A stretch of DNA of 64,000 bases from Pyropia yezoensis. Lineage: Eukaryota; Rhodophyta; Bangiophyceae; Bangiales; Bangiaceae. The notes under the pieces were generated by a model. The model did no database searches and had not been told where the DNA came from. It worked only from the letters and a program-made list of their open reading frames with translations. The stretch is taken from assembly GCA_009829735.1 (NCBI GenBank), contig CM020618.1, forward strand, positions 32,278,894 through 32,342,893, written 5' to 3'. Shown here piece by piece: positions 21,729 through 32,305 of the stretch. Each line of letters begins with the position of its first letter. Position 1 is the first letter of the stretch. Both the position numbers and the translations under genes were made by a program.

Positions 21729-22197
21729 TGTGGCAGTATTGACCCCCAGGTAAGGGGGCAACACGTGCCATGCAAGGGGCGGCAGGCCACTAGCCTGATC
21801 CGTTCCTCCCCCTGCATTTGGGTCCATATTCCCTAAGTTTGCGATAGTTAGCTTGGTAGTAAATCCAACTTGGATTTGAGGGTTTTCTGCATTTATCGTC
21901 TTGAATTTTCGTGTGGCCCGGTGGGCAGGTGCTGGGGTGGGAGATTCTGGGTGGCGAGATTCTGAGGGGACCCTGGGGGGATAAGGGGAGGGACAGCGGG
22001 GCTTGGCCCTGCGTCCCCGTCCCGACCAAGAAACTGTTGGACCACACACCATCCTCTTGTTTGTCAGTGGGGGGTTTGCCCCACAACAGGGACAGAGTGT
22101 GTGCGACTTGCACTTCTTCCGGTTCCCCCGACACGGGAGGCAGCCCTTGTACACCGCCCCAACTTGGGTGTCGTGTGTGCGAGTGGTTTTTGCCACA
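21729..22197 (-). repeat. Ty3 LTR 2 (5' LTR of copy B)
   Basis: 469 bp with TGTGGCA/TGCCACA ends. Diagnostic residues of its internal ORF (LTNKRMVCGP and GVNTAT) agree with LTR 4, not with LTR 3 at the other end of the same element (LTNMKMVCGP and GANAAT). Confidence 0.9.
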
Positions 22198-22199
22198 TT

Positions 22200-22216
22200 T
22201 GGTGGATCGCCAGGGG
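22200..22216 (+). promoter_or_regulatory. Candidate primer-binding site
   Basis: TGGTGGATCGCCAGGGG begins two bases after LTR 2. Its complement ends in CCA after a plausible acceptor stem, as a tRNA 3' end would. The tRNA was not identified, so this is a positional call. Confidence 0.4.
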
Positions 22217-22316
22217 ACAGAGGTAAACTTTACCTCCGGGTGCACCCGGGTGTAGGGGGCCCTCTGTCTCAGAGTAACGGTGGACTTGGACGGTGTCGTA
22301 CGGATCGTCCGCCAAC

Positions 22317-24594
22317 ATGGCTAGTTCGGACCCCCCGTCGTCCGGGGAGTACACGGGTGACGCACGTACTTCAGTGCCTTTGAATACTGGTGAGACACAG
22401 GTGGGTTTACCTGGGGTCGCAGAGGGACTAGAGGTCCCTCAAGCCAGCAGGACTGGAAGTGCGGGCGGGCAACAGGCCACCCCGACTCAGTCGGGAGTTC
22501 ACTCGGGTGACACTTCTGATGTGGGTGGGCCGAAGTCTGGCCACCGTGTGGTACACTCAACGGGAACGTCCCAAGGGGTGAGGACTGTCCCCGCGGGTTC
22601 CACTCGGGTTGGAGCCAACTTTGGGTTGGAGCCGTCGCCAACTAGGCTTTCGGAGGACGGCGGACCTCCGTTGGTCGGCGATGGGCTCGCGCCCATGCCC
22701 CCGGTTGAGACCCCCGAGGAACGTGGTTAACCCTCAGGTGGACTCCCGGAGGCGGACCGAGACTCAACTGGAGTCGACAATCCACTCCTCGCGGAAACTG
22801 TCCGTCGGGAGGCGACCAATGTGTTGCGGCAGACTTTGCCGGACCTGGTGGTCATGATGACGAATACTATTCTGAATCTGATTGTGGCGAGTTTGCCAGA
22901 TGGTCTTAATGTCCAGACCGGATTGGGGCTTTCGAGCCCGCAGGCGCAGGGGGAATCCCTCCTGACGCCTACCTCTGGTCGCCCCGAACAGGGGGCGACA
23001 CCTGTGACTCCCAACGAGGGAGCCACACCATACTCGGTGGGGCGTACGCCCTTCACCGGGGAGTTCCCCCCGGAAACGCCGGCGGCTACACCAAGCGCGC
23101 CGCGCCGGACTACAGGCACTGAAGGTGAACTTACCCCAGTGCCACAGCGGCTGTTCCCTCAACGTGAGGTGCCGCCCAAGATCCAGGTAGCCAACCCGGT
23201 CTACCAGAGGATCTTTGACTGTGAGACCTACGCCCTCCACAACAAGTCGGTGGCGTATGGTCCTGACCAGGCCCGAGCCATGGGCCGTGCCAAGAAGAAT
23301 GCACTTCACTCTTTTGGGCACAAAGCGGAGTGGGATGGAACTCCCCCCCTCCGTGTCTTTGAGTTTCTACGTCGTTTCACAAAAACCTATGACGACAATG
23401 CCATAAGTGAAGGCATGGCGTTCTATATGCTACAGGAACTCGCGAAGGGGGACCTGCGGACAGAACTTATGTCCGTCATGCCCAGCTCCTCAAGTGGAGG
23501 CGCTGGTGAGGTAACGTCCTATTTGGAGCTCGTCAACTCGTTGTTGAGAGCCATGGTTGATGAAGCGGCGCTGGCTTCTCAAGTCGAGGAGTTTACGCGA
23601 GCCCACCAGGAAGAGGCGGAGGACGAGTTGTCCTTTGCGGAGCGAGTCCGTAACCTCAACAATCTTTGTGGGTTCCTTCATCCACAAGCTGTGGTGAAGA
23701 GTCGGTTTGTGGAGGGGCTCCATTGGTCAGTCCGGATGGAGACCCGGGAACATAACATTGCCCGGGCGACCCTGGCCGAGTTGGCTAGATTCGCCTACCG
23801 CAGAGGCGAGGCCTACCGCAAGTTGCGGGAGGAACAACGCCAGGAGCGTCAGGCCGAGTTGGCCAAGGAACGTGAGGAGGCGCGCCAGGCCAGAGAGCTG
23901 AGGTAGGCGCGCCAAATCCGCAAGGAGAGGGTGGTAGCTGTCGTGGGAACTTCCCAAGGTACCTCTTCGTCTTCCCCAGTCGGGAAGACCCCTCCGGGAA
24001 CAGACAATCGGTGTTGGAACTGCAACTCCGATGGACACTCGGCATGTGATTGCCCCAAGTTGAGTAAACGCATCCAACAACTTGTTAGGAATGCGAGTAA
24101 GAAGTCGGCTACGAACGAAGTACGTTCACGCCGCGAGGGTGGGTCTCGACCGGTAGTCGCGGTCGCCACACCCTCGGCGGAGGAGGCGGACACGTCGCCA
24201 GGAGCGGCAGTCTGAGTTGGCCAAGGAACGGGAGGAGGCACGCCGTATCCGCAAGGAGAGGGTGGTTGCTGCCGTGGGAACTTCCCAGGGTATCTTTTCG
24301 TCTTCCCCAGTTGGGAAGACCCCTCCGGGAACTCACAATCGGTGTTGGAACTGCAACTCCGATGGACACTGGGCATATGATTGCCCCAAGTTGAGTAAAC
24401 GCATCCAACAATTTGTTAGGAATGCGAGTAAGAAGTCGGCTACGAACAAAGTACGTTCACGCCGCGAGGGTGGGTCTCGACCGGTGGTGGCGGTCGCCAC
24501 ACCCTCGGCGAAGGGGGCGGACACGTCGTCCTCGGACTCTTCGTCTTCCCCTTCGTCCTCAGATTCGGACGCCAAGTCGGCGGGAAACGAATGA
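22317..24594 (+). pseudogene. gag: Ty3 gag (capsid and zinc knuckles), broken
   Basis: The ATG at 22317 opens MASSDPPSSGEYTG. The same frame continues through a TAA at 22728-22730 and a TAG at about 23904. The capsid-like part (about 23200-23800) reads ALHSFGHKAEWDGTPPLRVF and EDELSFAERVRNLNNLCGFL, typical of retrotransposon gag. A CX2CX4HX4C knuckle follows (CWNCNSDGHSACDC). A 358-bp direct duplication then repeats the knuckle (CWNCNSDGHWAYDC) one frame over, because 358 is not a multiple of three. The second copy ends at a TGA at 24592-24594 that overlaps the pol ATG as ATGA. Gag packages the RNA in cytoplasmic particles in this family; this copy cannot make the full protein. Confidence 0.8.
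23856..24571 (+). repeat. 358-bp tandem duplication of the zinc-knuckle region
   Basis: GAGTTGGCCAAGGAACG occurs at 23856 and again at 24214. The following sequence repeats with small differences through the knuckle and the Arg/Glu-rich tail. The offset of 358 changes the frame by one. The right boundary is approximate. Confidence 0.8.
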
Positions 24595-27500
24595 CCGTTG
24601 GAGCTGGCCGTCCGAAGCTCACAACGGCAGCCTTCGCCAAGTGGGTCAAGAGGACGAACCAACCGTGCCGGATACTGCGGCGACCTAAGGGAGTCCGCCC
24701 ACCCCGGGTAGGACTCCCCAAGAACGTAAACCCATGTCGGGTCATCGCGGTGCTGACGGGTGAGAACTTCCAGGTGGCTGGACGGGTGCAACTTGCCCCC
24801 GGCCGCGCCTGTTGTGCCCGTATCGTACTTAATACCGGGTCAGGAGCCTCCTTGATACGCAAGTCGCTATTACCAAAGGAGATGAAGCTCCAACGCTGGA
24901 AGTCTAAAGCTGACCATCTGATCGATATCAATGGCGGGGTACTTCCCATCGTTGGTGCCGTGACCCTACCAACTAGGTTGGGGACCCATGAGGTCGACGT
25001 GACCTATGGTGTAGATGAGAATATATCGGTACCCCTGCTTCTCGGTACCCCTTATGTCGTTACACAAGTGCCTTTGATTTGTGGCCCTGAGTACTGCGTC
25101 AAGTTGATAAATGGGGAGACTATCCCCATCCTTGGTAAGGGAAAGTCTGTGGCTCCTGTGACAGTCTCACAGTCGAAGCCTGTTTGCTCTGTGAGGGAAG
25201 GGTTTACTGCTACCCTGCGTTTAGCCCGTAAAGTCACGTTGCCCCCCAACTCGGTGGCGCACGTTGACGTTGTAACTGATTATACGGGGAACGGGTTGGT
25301 GCACCCTTACCCCCGTCTTGCTCGCAAGCACCAAGTGCATGTTGCCCTTGGCACGATGGACTCCAAAGCCGGAGTCCCGTGGAGGATCCAGGTTATGAAC
25401 CTGAGCTCGTCGCCCAAGTACTTCAAGTCGGGAGCCAAGTTCGGCTATATCGACCAACACGAGGGACCGCTAGTAGCGTTCACCCTCAACGCGGGCGCGA
25501 GTAGCGACCCGAAGTCAGGAAAGGAGAAGCACCAAGCCAAGTCGGCCGCCTCTCCTCGGCCCCATGTGAACATGGAGGGTGATCCACCCAGGTTGAGGGT
25601 TCAAGTTGAACGCCTCATAGACCAATATCACAGGTTGTGGGATGGTCAATTGGGACTCATAAGAGCCACCCAACACCGGATCGAGTTGAAGCCCGGTGTA
25701 CCCCCTATACGCCAACAACCGTATAAGGGAGGACCCCGTTCAAGGGCCCTCTTTAAGGAGCAAGTTGCTCGCATGGAGGCCCTCGATGTGATCGAGGCCA
25801 GTAACGCCGAGTAGGCGAGTCCGGTGGTTATCGTCCCCAAAATTGATGGGACCCCCCGGTTCTGTATCGACTACCGTAAGCTCAACGAGAGCACGGTGAA
25901 GCACAGCTATCCCCTACCTAGGATGGACGACTGTCTGGACTCTCTGGAGGAGGCGAACGTGTTCTCTACCCTGGACTGTAACGCGGGGTACTGCCAAATT
26001 CCCATTGCCCCGGAGGACAGGCATGAAACTACCTTTACCTGTCACTGTGGTACCTACCAGTGCAAGCGACTACCGTCTGGACTGTGTAACGCGCCGGCAA
26101 CTTTCCAACGCGCTATGGACATGATTCTGGCCGGAGTACGGTGGCAAATCTGTCTCGTGTACCTAGACGATATCATTGTGTTCTCCCGAAGTCCGGAAGA
26201 ACGCATTGGCCATCTTGGCCAGGCTTTCAAGCTACTTGCTGACGCCGGTGTGTCACTGAAGGCGAGTAAGTGCCACCTCTTCACTCAAGAGGTGGAATAC
26301 TTAGGACATGTTGTCCGTCCGGGGCGTCTCAGTGTCAACGAGAAGAACTTGAGGGCCATCCGTAAGGCTCAGTACCCCCGGACCCAGACTCAGATGAGGA
26401 GCTTCCTCGGGATGTGTAACGTGTTCCGATGTTTCACCAAGGGCTTCGCCAAGGTGGCGAAGCCGTTGAATGAGTTAGTTAGCTCAACGCTACCGAAGAA
26501 CCTGCCTCCCCCAAGTCGGGTGGAACAGGAGTCCTTTGAGACTCTTCGGGACCTTCTGCTGAAGCCCCCTGTCCTGGCTATTCCCAGGTTGGGAGGCCAC
26601 TACATCCTGTATGTGGACGCTAGCTACGACCAACTTGGTTGTGTGTTGCTTCAGCAGCAGCCGGACAAGGAGTACTTGCCGGTGGGATACTTCAGCAAGG
26701 GGCTGAACTCGGCCGAGAAGAACTATGGAGTCACCGAGTTGGAAGGACTCGCAGTGGTGTGGGCGGTGACGTCACTTCGTCACTACCTAGAGGGTGAGAA
26801 GCTCCTCATCCGCTGTGACCACCGCGCGTTGCAGTTCATCTTTAAGACGGATTGTACGAACACTCGTCTCAACCGGTGGAGGGTGCGACTGGCACCCTTC
26901 AACTTTGATATTGAGTACCGACCTGGCAGGCAACATGCCCTTGCCGACGGCCTTTCTCGGGTACCTACCGAGGGGCTGGACACTAACTCAATCGATGAGG
27001 ACATCCCCATCGTGGGGGTAGTCACGCGCTCGGGTCAGGCGTTGAACCCCGAGGCGCCAGGGAACAAGAAGTACTTGCCCCAGTCCCTGAACGAGGTGGT
27101 GAAGGCTCAGGCCGAGGATCCCTTCTGCAAGTCGCAGAGGGATACACTGGATACAGTGGCGGAGACGCGGTTCTTCCTGGGAGACGATGGCCTCCTCATG
27201 AGGAGGGGGGTATTCCAGGGGACCGAACAACTTGTCGTCCCCGCATCCCTCAAGGACAGTATCCTCGAGAGGGAGCATAACGCTCCCACCGGTGGACACC
27301 TGGGGTCTAGTAAACTGTACCAGACCCTGAGGACCAGGTACTACTGGCCGTCCATGGTGGTGGACATCTACAGTTGGGTGGCTGCCTGCACAAGTTGTGC
27401 GCAGAACCGTCTGATGGAACGGCAGCCTACTACGGCTATGTTACTGTTTCCGGCCAAGGAGCCCTTTGCCGCGTTGGCAATGGACATCCTTGGGCCACTG

Positions 27501-28574
27501 CCAGTGACCGAGGAGGGCAACCAGTACCTCCTGGTCATCTGTGATCGCTTCACGAAACTTACGCGAGCGATCCCTCTGGCAGAGATCACGGCCATGTCGG
27601 TCGTGTCAGCCTTCCTAGATTACTGGGTTGCCGCGCATGGCATTCTGGATAGTACACTATCGGACAATGGACCGCAATTTGCGTCTGTACTGTTTCAGGG
27701 AGTGCTGGATATGTTCGGGGTTCAGGAAAACTATGCTACCCCCTACCACCCACAAACTAATGGGCAGGTGGAGCGCTTCAACAAAACTATTGTTCGGCAG
27801 CTGCGCCACTATGTGAGTGAGCATGTGAAATCGTGGGACCAGTACATTTCTATTCTTACCAATGCCTACAATTCGCAGGTTCACTCATCTACCGGGGAAG
27901 TACCCCTCGCTTTTGTGACCCCCCGTCGCGTGCGGTCTATTGCCGTGCGGCGGGCGCTCCCAACTAGGGAGGATGGTGGCAGTACGCCTACTCCTACTGA
28001 GAGTAAGGCGGAGTTCGCTGCTAGGCTTGAAAAACTCATCCCTAAAGTCAGGGCTGAGATGGACAAAGCACAAAAGCGCTACAAGCGTACCTTTGACAAA
28101 AAGGTGCGCAATGCTCAGCATGTCCCCGAGCAGGGTGACTGGGTGCTGGTACACTCACACACCCCAACTGGGGGTAAGTTGGTATTCCAGACGAAGGGGC
28201 CGTACCAGGTCCTTCGTACTGATGGGCGGCGCTTCACCATCGAAAGTGACGATGGGGTCCGCACAGTGAACGGACAGGACGTGGTCAAAGTTTCACCACC
28301 GCCTGCAGGCGACCCAGCTTGGGCGCGTGCGTTGGAAGCGTGGCGCCTGCCCTCGCTGCCTGCGGCCAAACAGGGCCCGCAGGAGTACGTGTTCGATAAG
28401 TTCATCGACCACGGCTGGGATGAGGACACTGACCGCCTCATGTTGAGGGTGCGTTGGTTCGGCTACAAAGCCAAGGATGATACGTGGGAGTATGTGGAGG
28501 ACCATCCCGCTGAGAAGGTCCGGGCATATTGTGCCCGGAATGAGATTGACCCTAACAGCCCCCCCTCAACGTGA
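24591..28574 (+). pseudogene. pol: Ty3 pol: protease, RT, RNase H, integrase, chromodomain (one TAG)
   Basis: One frame from the ATG at 24591 to the TGA at 28574, broken by a TAG at 25812-25814. Domains in order: an aspartic protease whose active site reads LNTGSGASLI, with Asn at codon 81 where Asp is required; a reverse transcriptase (IDYRKLN, LDCNAGYCQI, YLDDIIVF); RNase H (YVDASYDQLG, TELEGL, CDHRAL, ADGLSR); an integrase with an H2C2 finger (HNAP..GGHLG..., CTSCAQN) and DDE core (MDILGPL, SDNGPQF, QTNGQVERFN); and a C-terminal chromodomain (VRWFGYKAKDDTWEYVEDH). Chromodomains in Ty3 integrases direct insertion to chromatin marks, which defines chromoviruses. The TAG falls just before ASPVVIVPK, where the family has an aromatic residue. 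The overlapping ATGA start suggests reinitiation or frameshifting from gag. Confidence 0.9.
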
Positions 28575-28703
28575 GGGAAGGCCGAGTAACAGTGCCAAGA
28601 GAGTGCTTCAGGTCGAAGTGGTACGCAGAGTGGCTTTTAACTACAGCCCAAACCCTCACACTCTCACAACAAAGGCAGCTGCCAGCTAGGCACGCATGCT
28701 AGA

Positions 28704-30629
28704 CTATCCAACCCCACGGCCCTCGCCCTCACGTGGAGGCGAGCGGCGAGACCCACGGCGATAACGCTCCCCACCAGTCGGCGGGGCCGGCGGCTCCAAG
28801 TCGGAACCGTCGCGCCCCTCACGGTCGCGCAAGTGGCGACGACCGCGGCTACCCTTCTGCTTGGTCTTGCGCGCAAGTTGGCGACGCAGACGCCGGACCG
28901 ACTCCGACTCTGACGGAGTCGAGGACTCCGAGACGGAGTAAGACAACTCGTCTTCCGACACGGAGGGAGAGCGCCGCGAGTGACGGCGGCGACGGCGAGG
29001 AGGCGAGTATGCCCAGCTTGCCCGACGTTTGCCACGCCCAAGTGGGGCTGGCTGGGGCATAGTAGCCCCTATGCGAGCCAACTCGGCCGTCATAAACTCC
29101 GCCACCGACTCGCAACTCGCGGTCGCCACTGCAGTACGAACGCGCTCCTCAAGTTGAGGAGTCTCGGAAGTTTGAAGGGTTGCGGTCGACGCGGCCAACC
29201 AGGATATGGTGCGCACCAACGTGGTGATCATCATCTCTGAGGTCAGAGGCGTCGCCGGTAACACCAACTTGGGATAAACCGTCAGGAGAGTGGCCCCCAA
29301 GTTGGGGGACACCGGGGTGGACGACTCAATGGCCACGCTAATCGGGATGTCCCCGTGCGGCTGGTAGGGGACAGGAGGAAGCGGAGGGGCACGCCGAGGT
29401 GGCGGAGCCCGGGTGTAACTGCGACCCCGACTTGGGGCCCCCGCAGTGGGTTGAGTCATGTGGTCATCATATGAGGGCACGGCCATAACTATGGGCTTGT
29501 CCGGGGGTGGCGCATTGCGGCGATCCACCCCCGGGGCATACGGGTAGTCCCCGATGCCCAACCCCTCTCGTAGTACCACACGGCCGTCGTGAAGTTCACG
29601 ACCGACCCATACGAACTGGCGATTTGCGCCATCGTCCTTGGGCCCACGAGTGGGGCGGCGCAACTTGTGCTCAATGCTCTCCCACTCGATAAACTTGTGG
29701 AGGCGGAGCATCTCCTCAAGTAGAGTGAGTTGTCCTGATGAGCACCCCTCAGCAACTATCTGAGGGGTGAGCTGTTCCAAACCTTGGATAAGCCGGAGGG
29801 GGAGATGCCAAAGCATCCCCCGCCGCTGGACACAGGACACCCAGGTCGACATGACCTCGAGGAGCCACTGGGTGGCCAACATGGCCCACACCAGGTGATC
29901 TGGGCTAGCCGTCAACATGACGGAGCCGAAGTGGTCGAGCAACCGTGGCAGCAACGCCGGGAACCCGTAGGGGACCTCAACTTGAGGCCACCACTCGGGT
30001 TTCTTCGGGTAGGACTGCTCCTTACTGGCAGCGGACTGCTGCGGAAACTCAAGTTGAGCCGAGGTCACCAAGTAGGGGCCTCGCCGGAAGTCCTTCTCCA
30101 TCCGCACATCAAAGTGATGAGTGTGCGGATCGGCCTCGTGAAGGTACGGGGGGCGAGTTGCCACCGCGTCCCAAGTAAAGGTCGGCAAGTCGCCGGGACC
30201 CGGGATAGTTCCCCCGCGGTCCACCATGGCCTTGGCCCGCTGAACGTCCTCGACCTCCTCATCGTCCAGGAAGGCAAACTGGTCCGTCCTGAAGCCGGCA
30301 GGGAACCCGACCCTACGGGGATACTTCTCCCGTAGGCGGTCCCATACCCGACCCATGGCTGGGCCAAGTCGGCCACAGCGAAGAACAGTCAACCCCTCCT
30401 CATAGAGAGGCCAAGCGGGGTAAAACCACCGCCCCAAGGCCTCCCGTGGGATGACGCGGCCCGCCTCCGGGGGAGATCCCGCCGTCAACCCAAAGCCTGG
30501 TGACGCGGGAGTCCCATCCCCCGGACTAACCGCGGAGCCCCCGCCGGAAGTCCCGGCGGGCGCTGCACCGTAGGAGGTGTCGTCCATACGCTCGTCGTGA
30601 GAGTCCGTCTCCACTCCCGGGGTCGCCAT
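28704..30629 (-). CDS. Antisense ORF of the Ty3 element (RS-rich protein), copy B
   Basis: Between pol and the 3' LTR lies an intact 641-residue ORF on the opposite strand, starting at the ATG at 30629 (MATPGVETDSHDERMDD). The frame is open further upstream but without an ATG. The N-terminal third is Gly/Pro/Ser-rich. The middle is globular-looking with many Trp and Leu (LDDEEVEDVQRAKAMVDRGG; LVWAMLATQWLLEVMSTWV). The C-terminus alternates Arg and Ser with acidic Ser-Glu repeats, like an SR/RS domain. Extra ORFs antisense to gag-pol are known in some plant Ty3 elements (the Grande type), with unresolved function. Here a transcript from the 3' LTR reading inward could express it. The start of the same ORF is conserved in fragment C (31437-31693). 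No family match is recognised. Confidence 0.7.
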   Translation of the reverse strand: MATPGVETDSHDERMDDTSYGAAPAGTSGGGSAVSPGDGTPASPGFGLTAGSPPEAGRVIPREALGRWFYPAWPLYEEGLTVLRCGRLGPAMGRVWDRLREKYPRRVGFPAGFRTDQFAFLDDEEVEDVQRAKAMVDRGGTIPGPGDLPTFTWDAVATRPPYLHEADPHTHHFDVRMEKDFRRGPYLVTSAQLEFPQQSAASKEQSYPKKPEWWPQVEVPYGFPALLPRLLDHFGSVMLTASPDHLVWAMLATQWLLEVMSTWVSCVQRRGMLWHLPLRLIQGLEQLTPQIVAEGCSSGQLTLLEEMLRLHKFIEWESIEHKLRRPTRGPKDDGANRQFVWVGRELHDGRVVLREGLGIGDYPYAPGVDRRNAPPPDKPIVMAVPSYDDHMTQPTAGAPSRGRSYTRAPPPRRAPPLPPVPYQPHGDIPISVAIESSTPVSPNLGATLLTVYPKLVLPATPLTSEMMITTLVRTISWLAASTATLQTSETPQLEERVRTAVATASCESVAEFMTAELARIGATMPQPAPLGRGKRRASWAYSPPRRRRRHSRRSPSVSEDELSYSVSESSTPSESESVRRLRRQLARKTKQKGSRGRRHLRDREGRDGSDLEPPAPPTGGERYRRGSRRSPPREGEGRGVG

Positions 30630-30947
30630 GGCTCTCCCCAAGTTGGGGAGAGACGCCCTGGCTACAGCGGCACGAGACCCTCCTCGAGTTGAGGGGGACT
30701 CGGATCGTGGGTAGACGGGTGGCCTCCCCAGCGTGGGGCGGCCCAGGGGAAGGTGAAGGGGATGTGGTGGTGGTGGTGAAGTGAGAACCGGGGAGAGCAA
30801 GCTGCCAAGTGGGCAAGCTTGAGGAGAGGGGCGGTCAACGTGACCGCCTCCACATCCGCGTTACGTACTCGAGGGGGGACAGCAAGACGCGCCCCAAACG
30901 CCGAGACGTGCGTTTGCGCACCCCCTCACAGGGCCGACCGGGTCGGT

Positions 30948-30967
30948 CGGAACTGAGGAGAGGGGAG
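30948..30967 (+). promoter_or_regulatory. Polypurine tract of the Ty3 element
   Basis: GGAACTGAGGAGAGGGGAG directly abuts the TGTGG of LTR 3, the expected position for plus-strand priming. It fixes the element's orientation as plus. Confidence 0.7.
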
Positions 30968-31436
30968 TGTGGCAGCATTGGCCCCCAGGTAAGGGGGCAA
31001 CACGTGCCATGCAAGGGGCGGCAGGCCACTAGCCTGACCCGTTCCTCCCCCTGCATTTGGGTCCATATTCCCGAAGTTTGGGATAGTTAGCTTGGTAGTA
31101 AATCCAACTTGGATTTGAGGGTTTTCTGCATTTATCGTCTTGAATTTTCGTGTGGCCCGGTGGGCAGGTGCTGGGGTGGGAGATTCTGGGTGGCGAGATT
31201 CTGAGGGGACCCTGGGGGGATAAGGGGAGGGACAGCGGGGCTTGGCCCTGCGTCCCCGTCCCGACCAAGAAACTGTTGGACCACACACCATCTTCATGTT
31301 TGTCAGTGGGGGGTTTGCCCCACAACAGGGACAGAGTGTGTGCGACTTGCACTTCTTCCGGTTCCCCCGACACGGGACGCAGCCCTTGTACACCGCCCCA
31401 ACTTGGGTGTCGCGTGTGCAAGTGGTTTTTGCCACA
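30968..31436 (-). repeat. Ty3 LTR 3 (3' LTR of copy B)
   Basis: 469 bp with TGTGGCA/TGCCACA ends, the inverted partner of LTR 1. The full-length ORF on its minus strand is retained. Confidence 0.9.
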
Positions 31437-31842
31437 GGCGCCGCACCGTAGGAGGTGTCCTCCACACGTTCATCGAGGGAGTCCGTCTCCACCACCGGGG
31501 TCGCCATGGCTCTCCCCAAGTTGGGGAGAGACGCCCTGGCTACAGCGGCACGAGACCCGCCATGAGTTGAGGGGGGCTCGGATCGTGGGTAGATGGGTGG
31601 CCTCCCCAGCATGGGGCGGCCAAGGGGAAGGTGAAGAGGATGTGTTGGTGGTGGTGAGGTGAGACCCGGGGTAGCAAGCTGCCGAGTGGGCAAGCTTGAG
31701 GAGAGGGGCGGTCAACGGGACCGCCGCCACGTCCACGTTACGTACCGTGGGGGACAGCAAGTCGCGCCCCCAACGCCGAGACGTGCGTTTACACGCCCCC
31801 TCGCAGGGCCGACCGGGTCGGTCGGAACTGAGGAGAGGGCAG
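31437..31842 (+). mobile_element. Fragment of a third Ty3 copy (C): antisense-ORF start region
   Basis: Reading leftward this encodes the beginning of the antisense ORF (RAMATPVVETDSLDERVEDTSYGAAP), diverged from copies A and B at several residues. It is cut at GGCGCC where LTR 3 begins. The last bases before 31843 are a polypurine tract (AACTGAGGAGAGGGCAG). Only the 3' end of this copy remains. Confidence 0.8.
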
Positions 31843-32305
31843 TGTGGCAGTATTGACCCCCAGGTAGGGGGGCAACACGTGCCATGCAAGGGGCGGCAGG
31901 CCACTAGCCTGACCCGTTCCTCCCCCTGCATTTGGGTCCATATTCCCTAAGTTTGGGATAGTTAGCTTAGTAGTAAATCCACCTTGGATTTGAGGGTTTT
32001 CTGCATTTATCGTCTTGAACTTTCGTGTGGCCCGGTGGGCAGGTGCTGGGGTGGGAGATTCTGAGTGGCGAGGTTCTGAGGGGACCCTGGGGGGATAAGG
32101 GGAGGGACAGCGGGGCTTGGCCCTGCGTCCCCGTCCCGACCAAGAAACTGTTGGACCACACACCATCCTCTTGTTTGTCAGGGGGGGGTGTGCCCCACAA
32201 CAGGGATAGAGTGTGTGCGACTTGCACTTCTTCCGGTTCCCCCGACACAGGAGGCAGCCCTTGTGCACCGCCCCAACTTGGGTGTCGCGAGAGGTGTTTG
32301 CCACA
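31843..32305 (-). repeat. Ty3 LTR 4 (3' LTR of fragment C)
   Basis: About 463 bp with TGTGGCA/TGCCACA ends. It keeps an open minus-strand frame (LLCRGNRKKCKSHTLYPCC, with one Cys changed to Tyr). It is joined on the right directly to the interior of the family X ORF. Confidence 0.9.

Larger units (their letters stand above)
21729..31436 (+). mobile_element. Ty3/gypsy chromovirus-type retrotransposon (copy B)
   Basis: A complete-looking 9.7-kb layout: LTR, candidate primer site, gag, pol (protease, reverse transcriptase, RNase H, integrase, chromodomain), an antisense ORF, polypurine tract, LTR. No matching 5-bp target duplication is visible: ATATT lies left and GGCGC right. Gag has two internal stops, the protease active site is Asn-Thr-Gly instead of Asp-Thr-Gly, and pol has one TAG, so this copy is not autonomous. 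The two LTRs belong to slightly different sequence types, which argues against a simple insertion. Confidence 0.85.
26170..31436. repeat. Right arm of a 5.27-kb inverted repeat
   Basis: Pairs base for base with 16461-21727 around a 4.44-kb unique centre (21728-26169). The outer limit of both arms is exactly an LTR end. The inner limit is inside the YLDD motif of the reverse transcriptase. Confidence 0.9.

Noticed and set aside
16455-31442. GGCGTC/GGCGCC as a target duplication of the whole inverted composite
   Set aside because: One mismatch, and the flanks belong to two different elements, so a common target site is unlikely.
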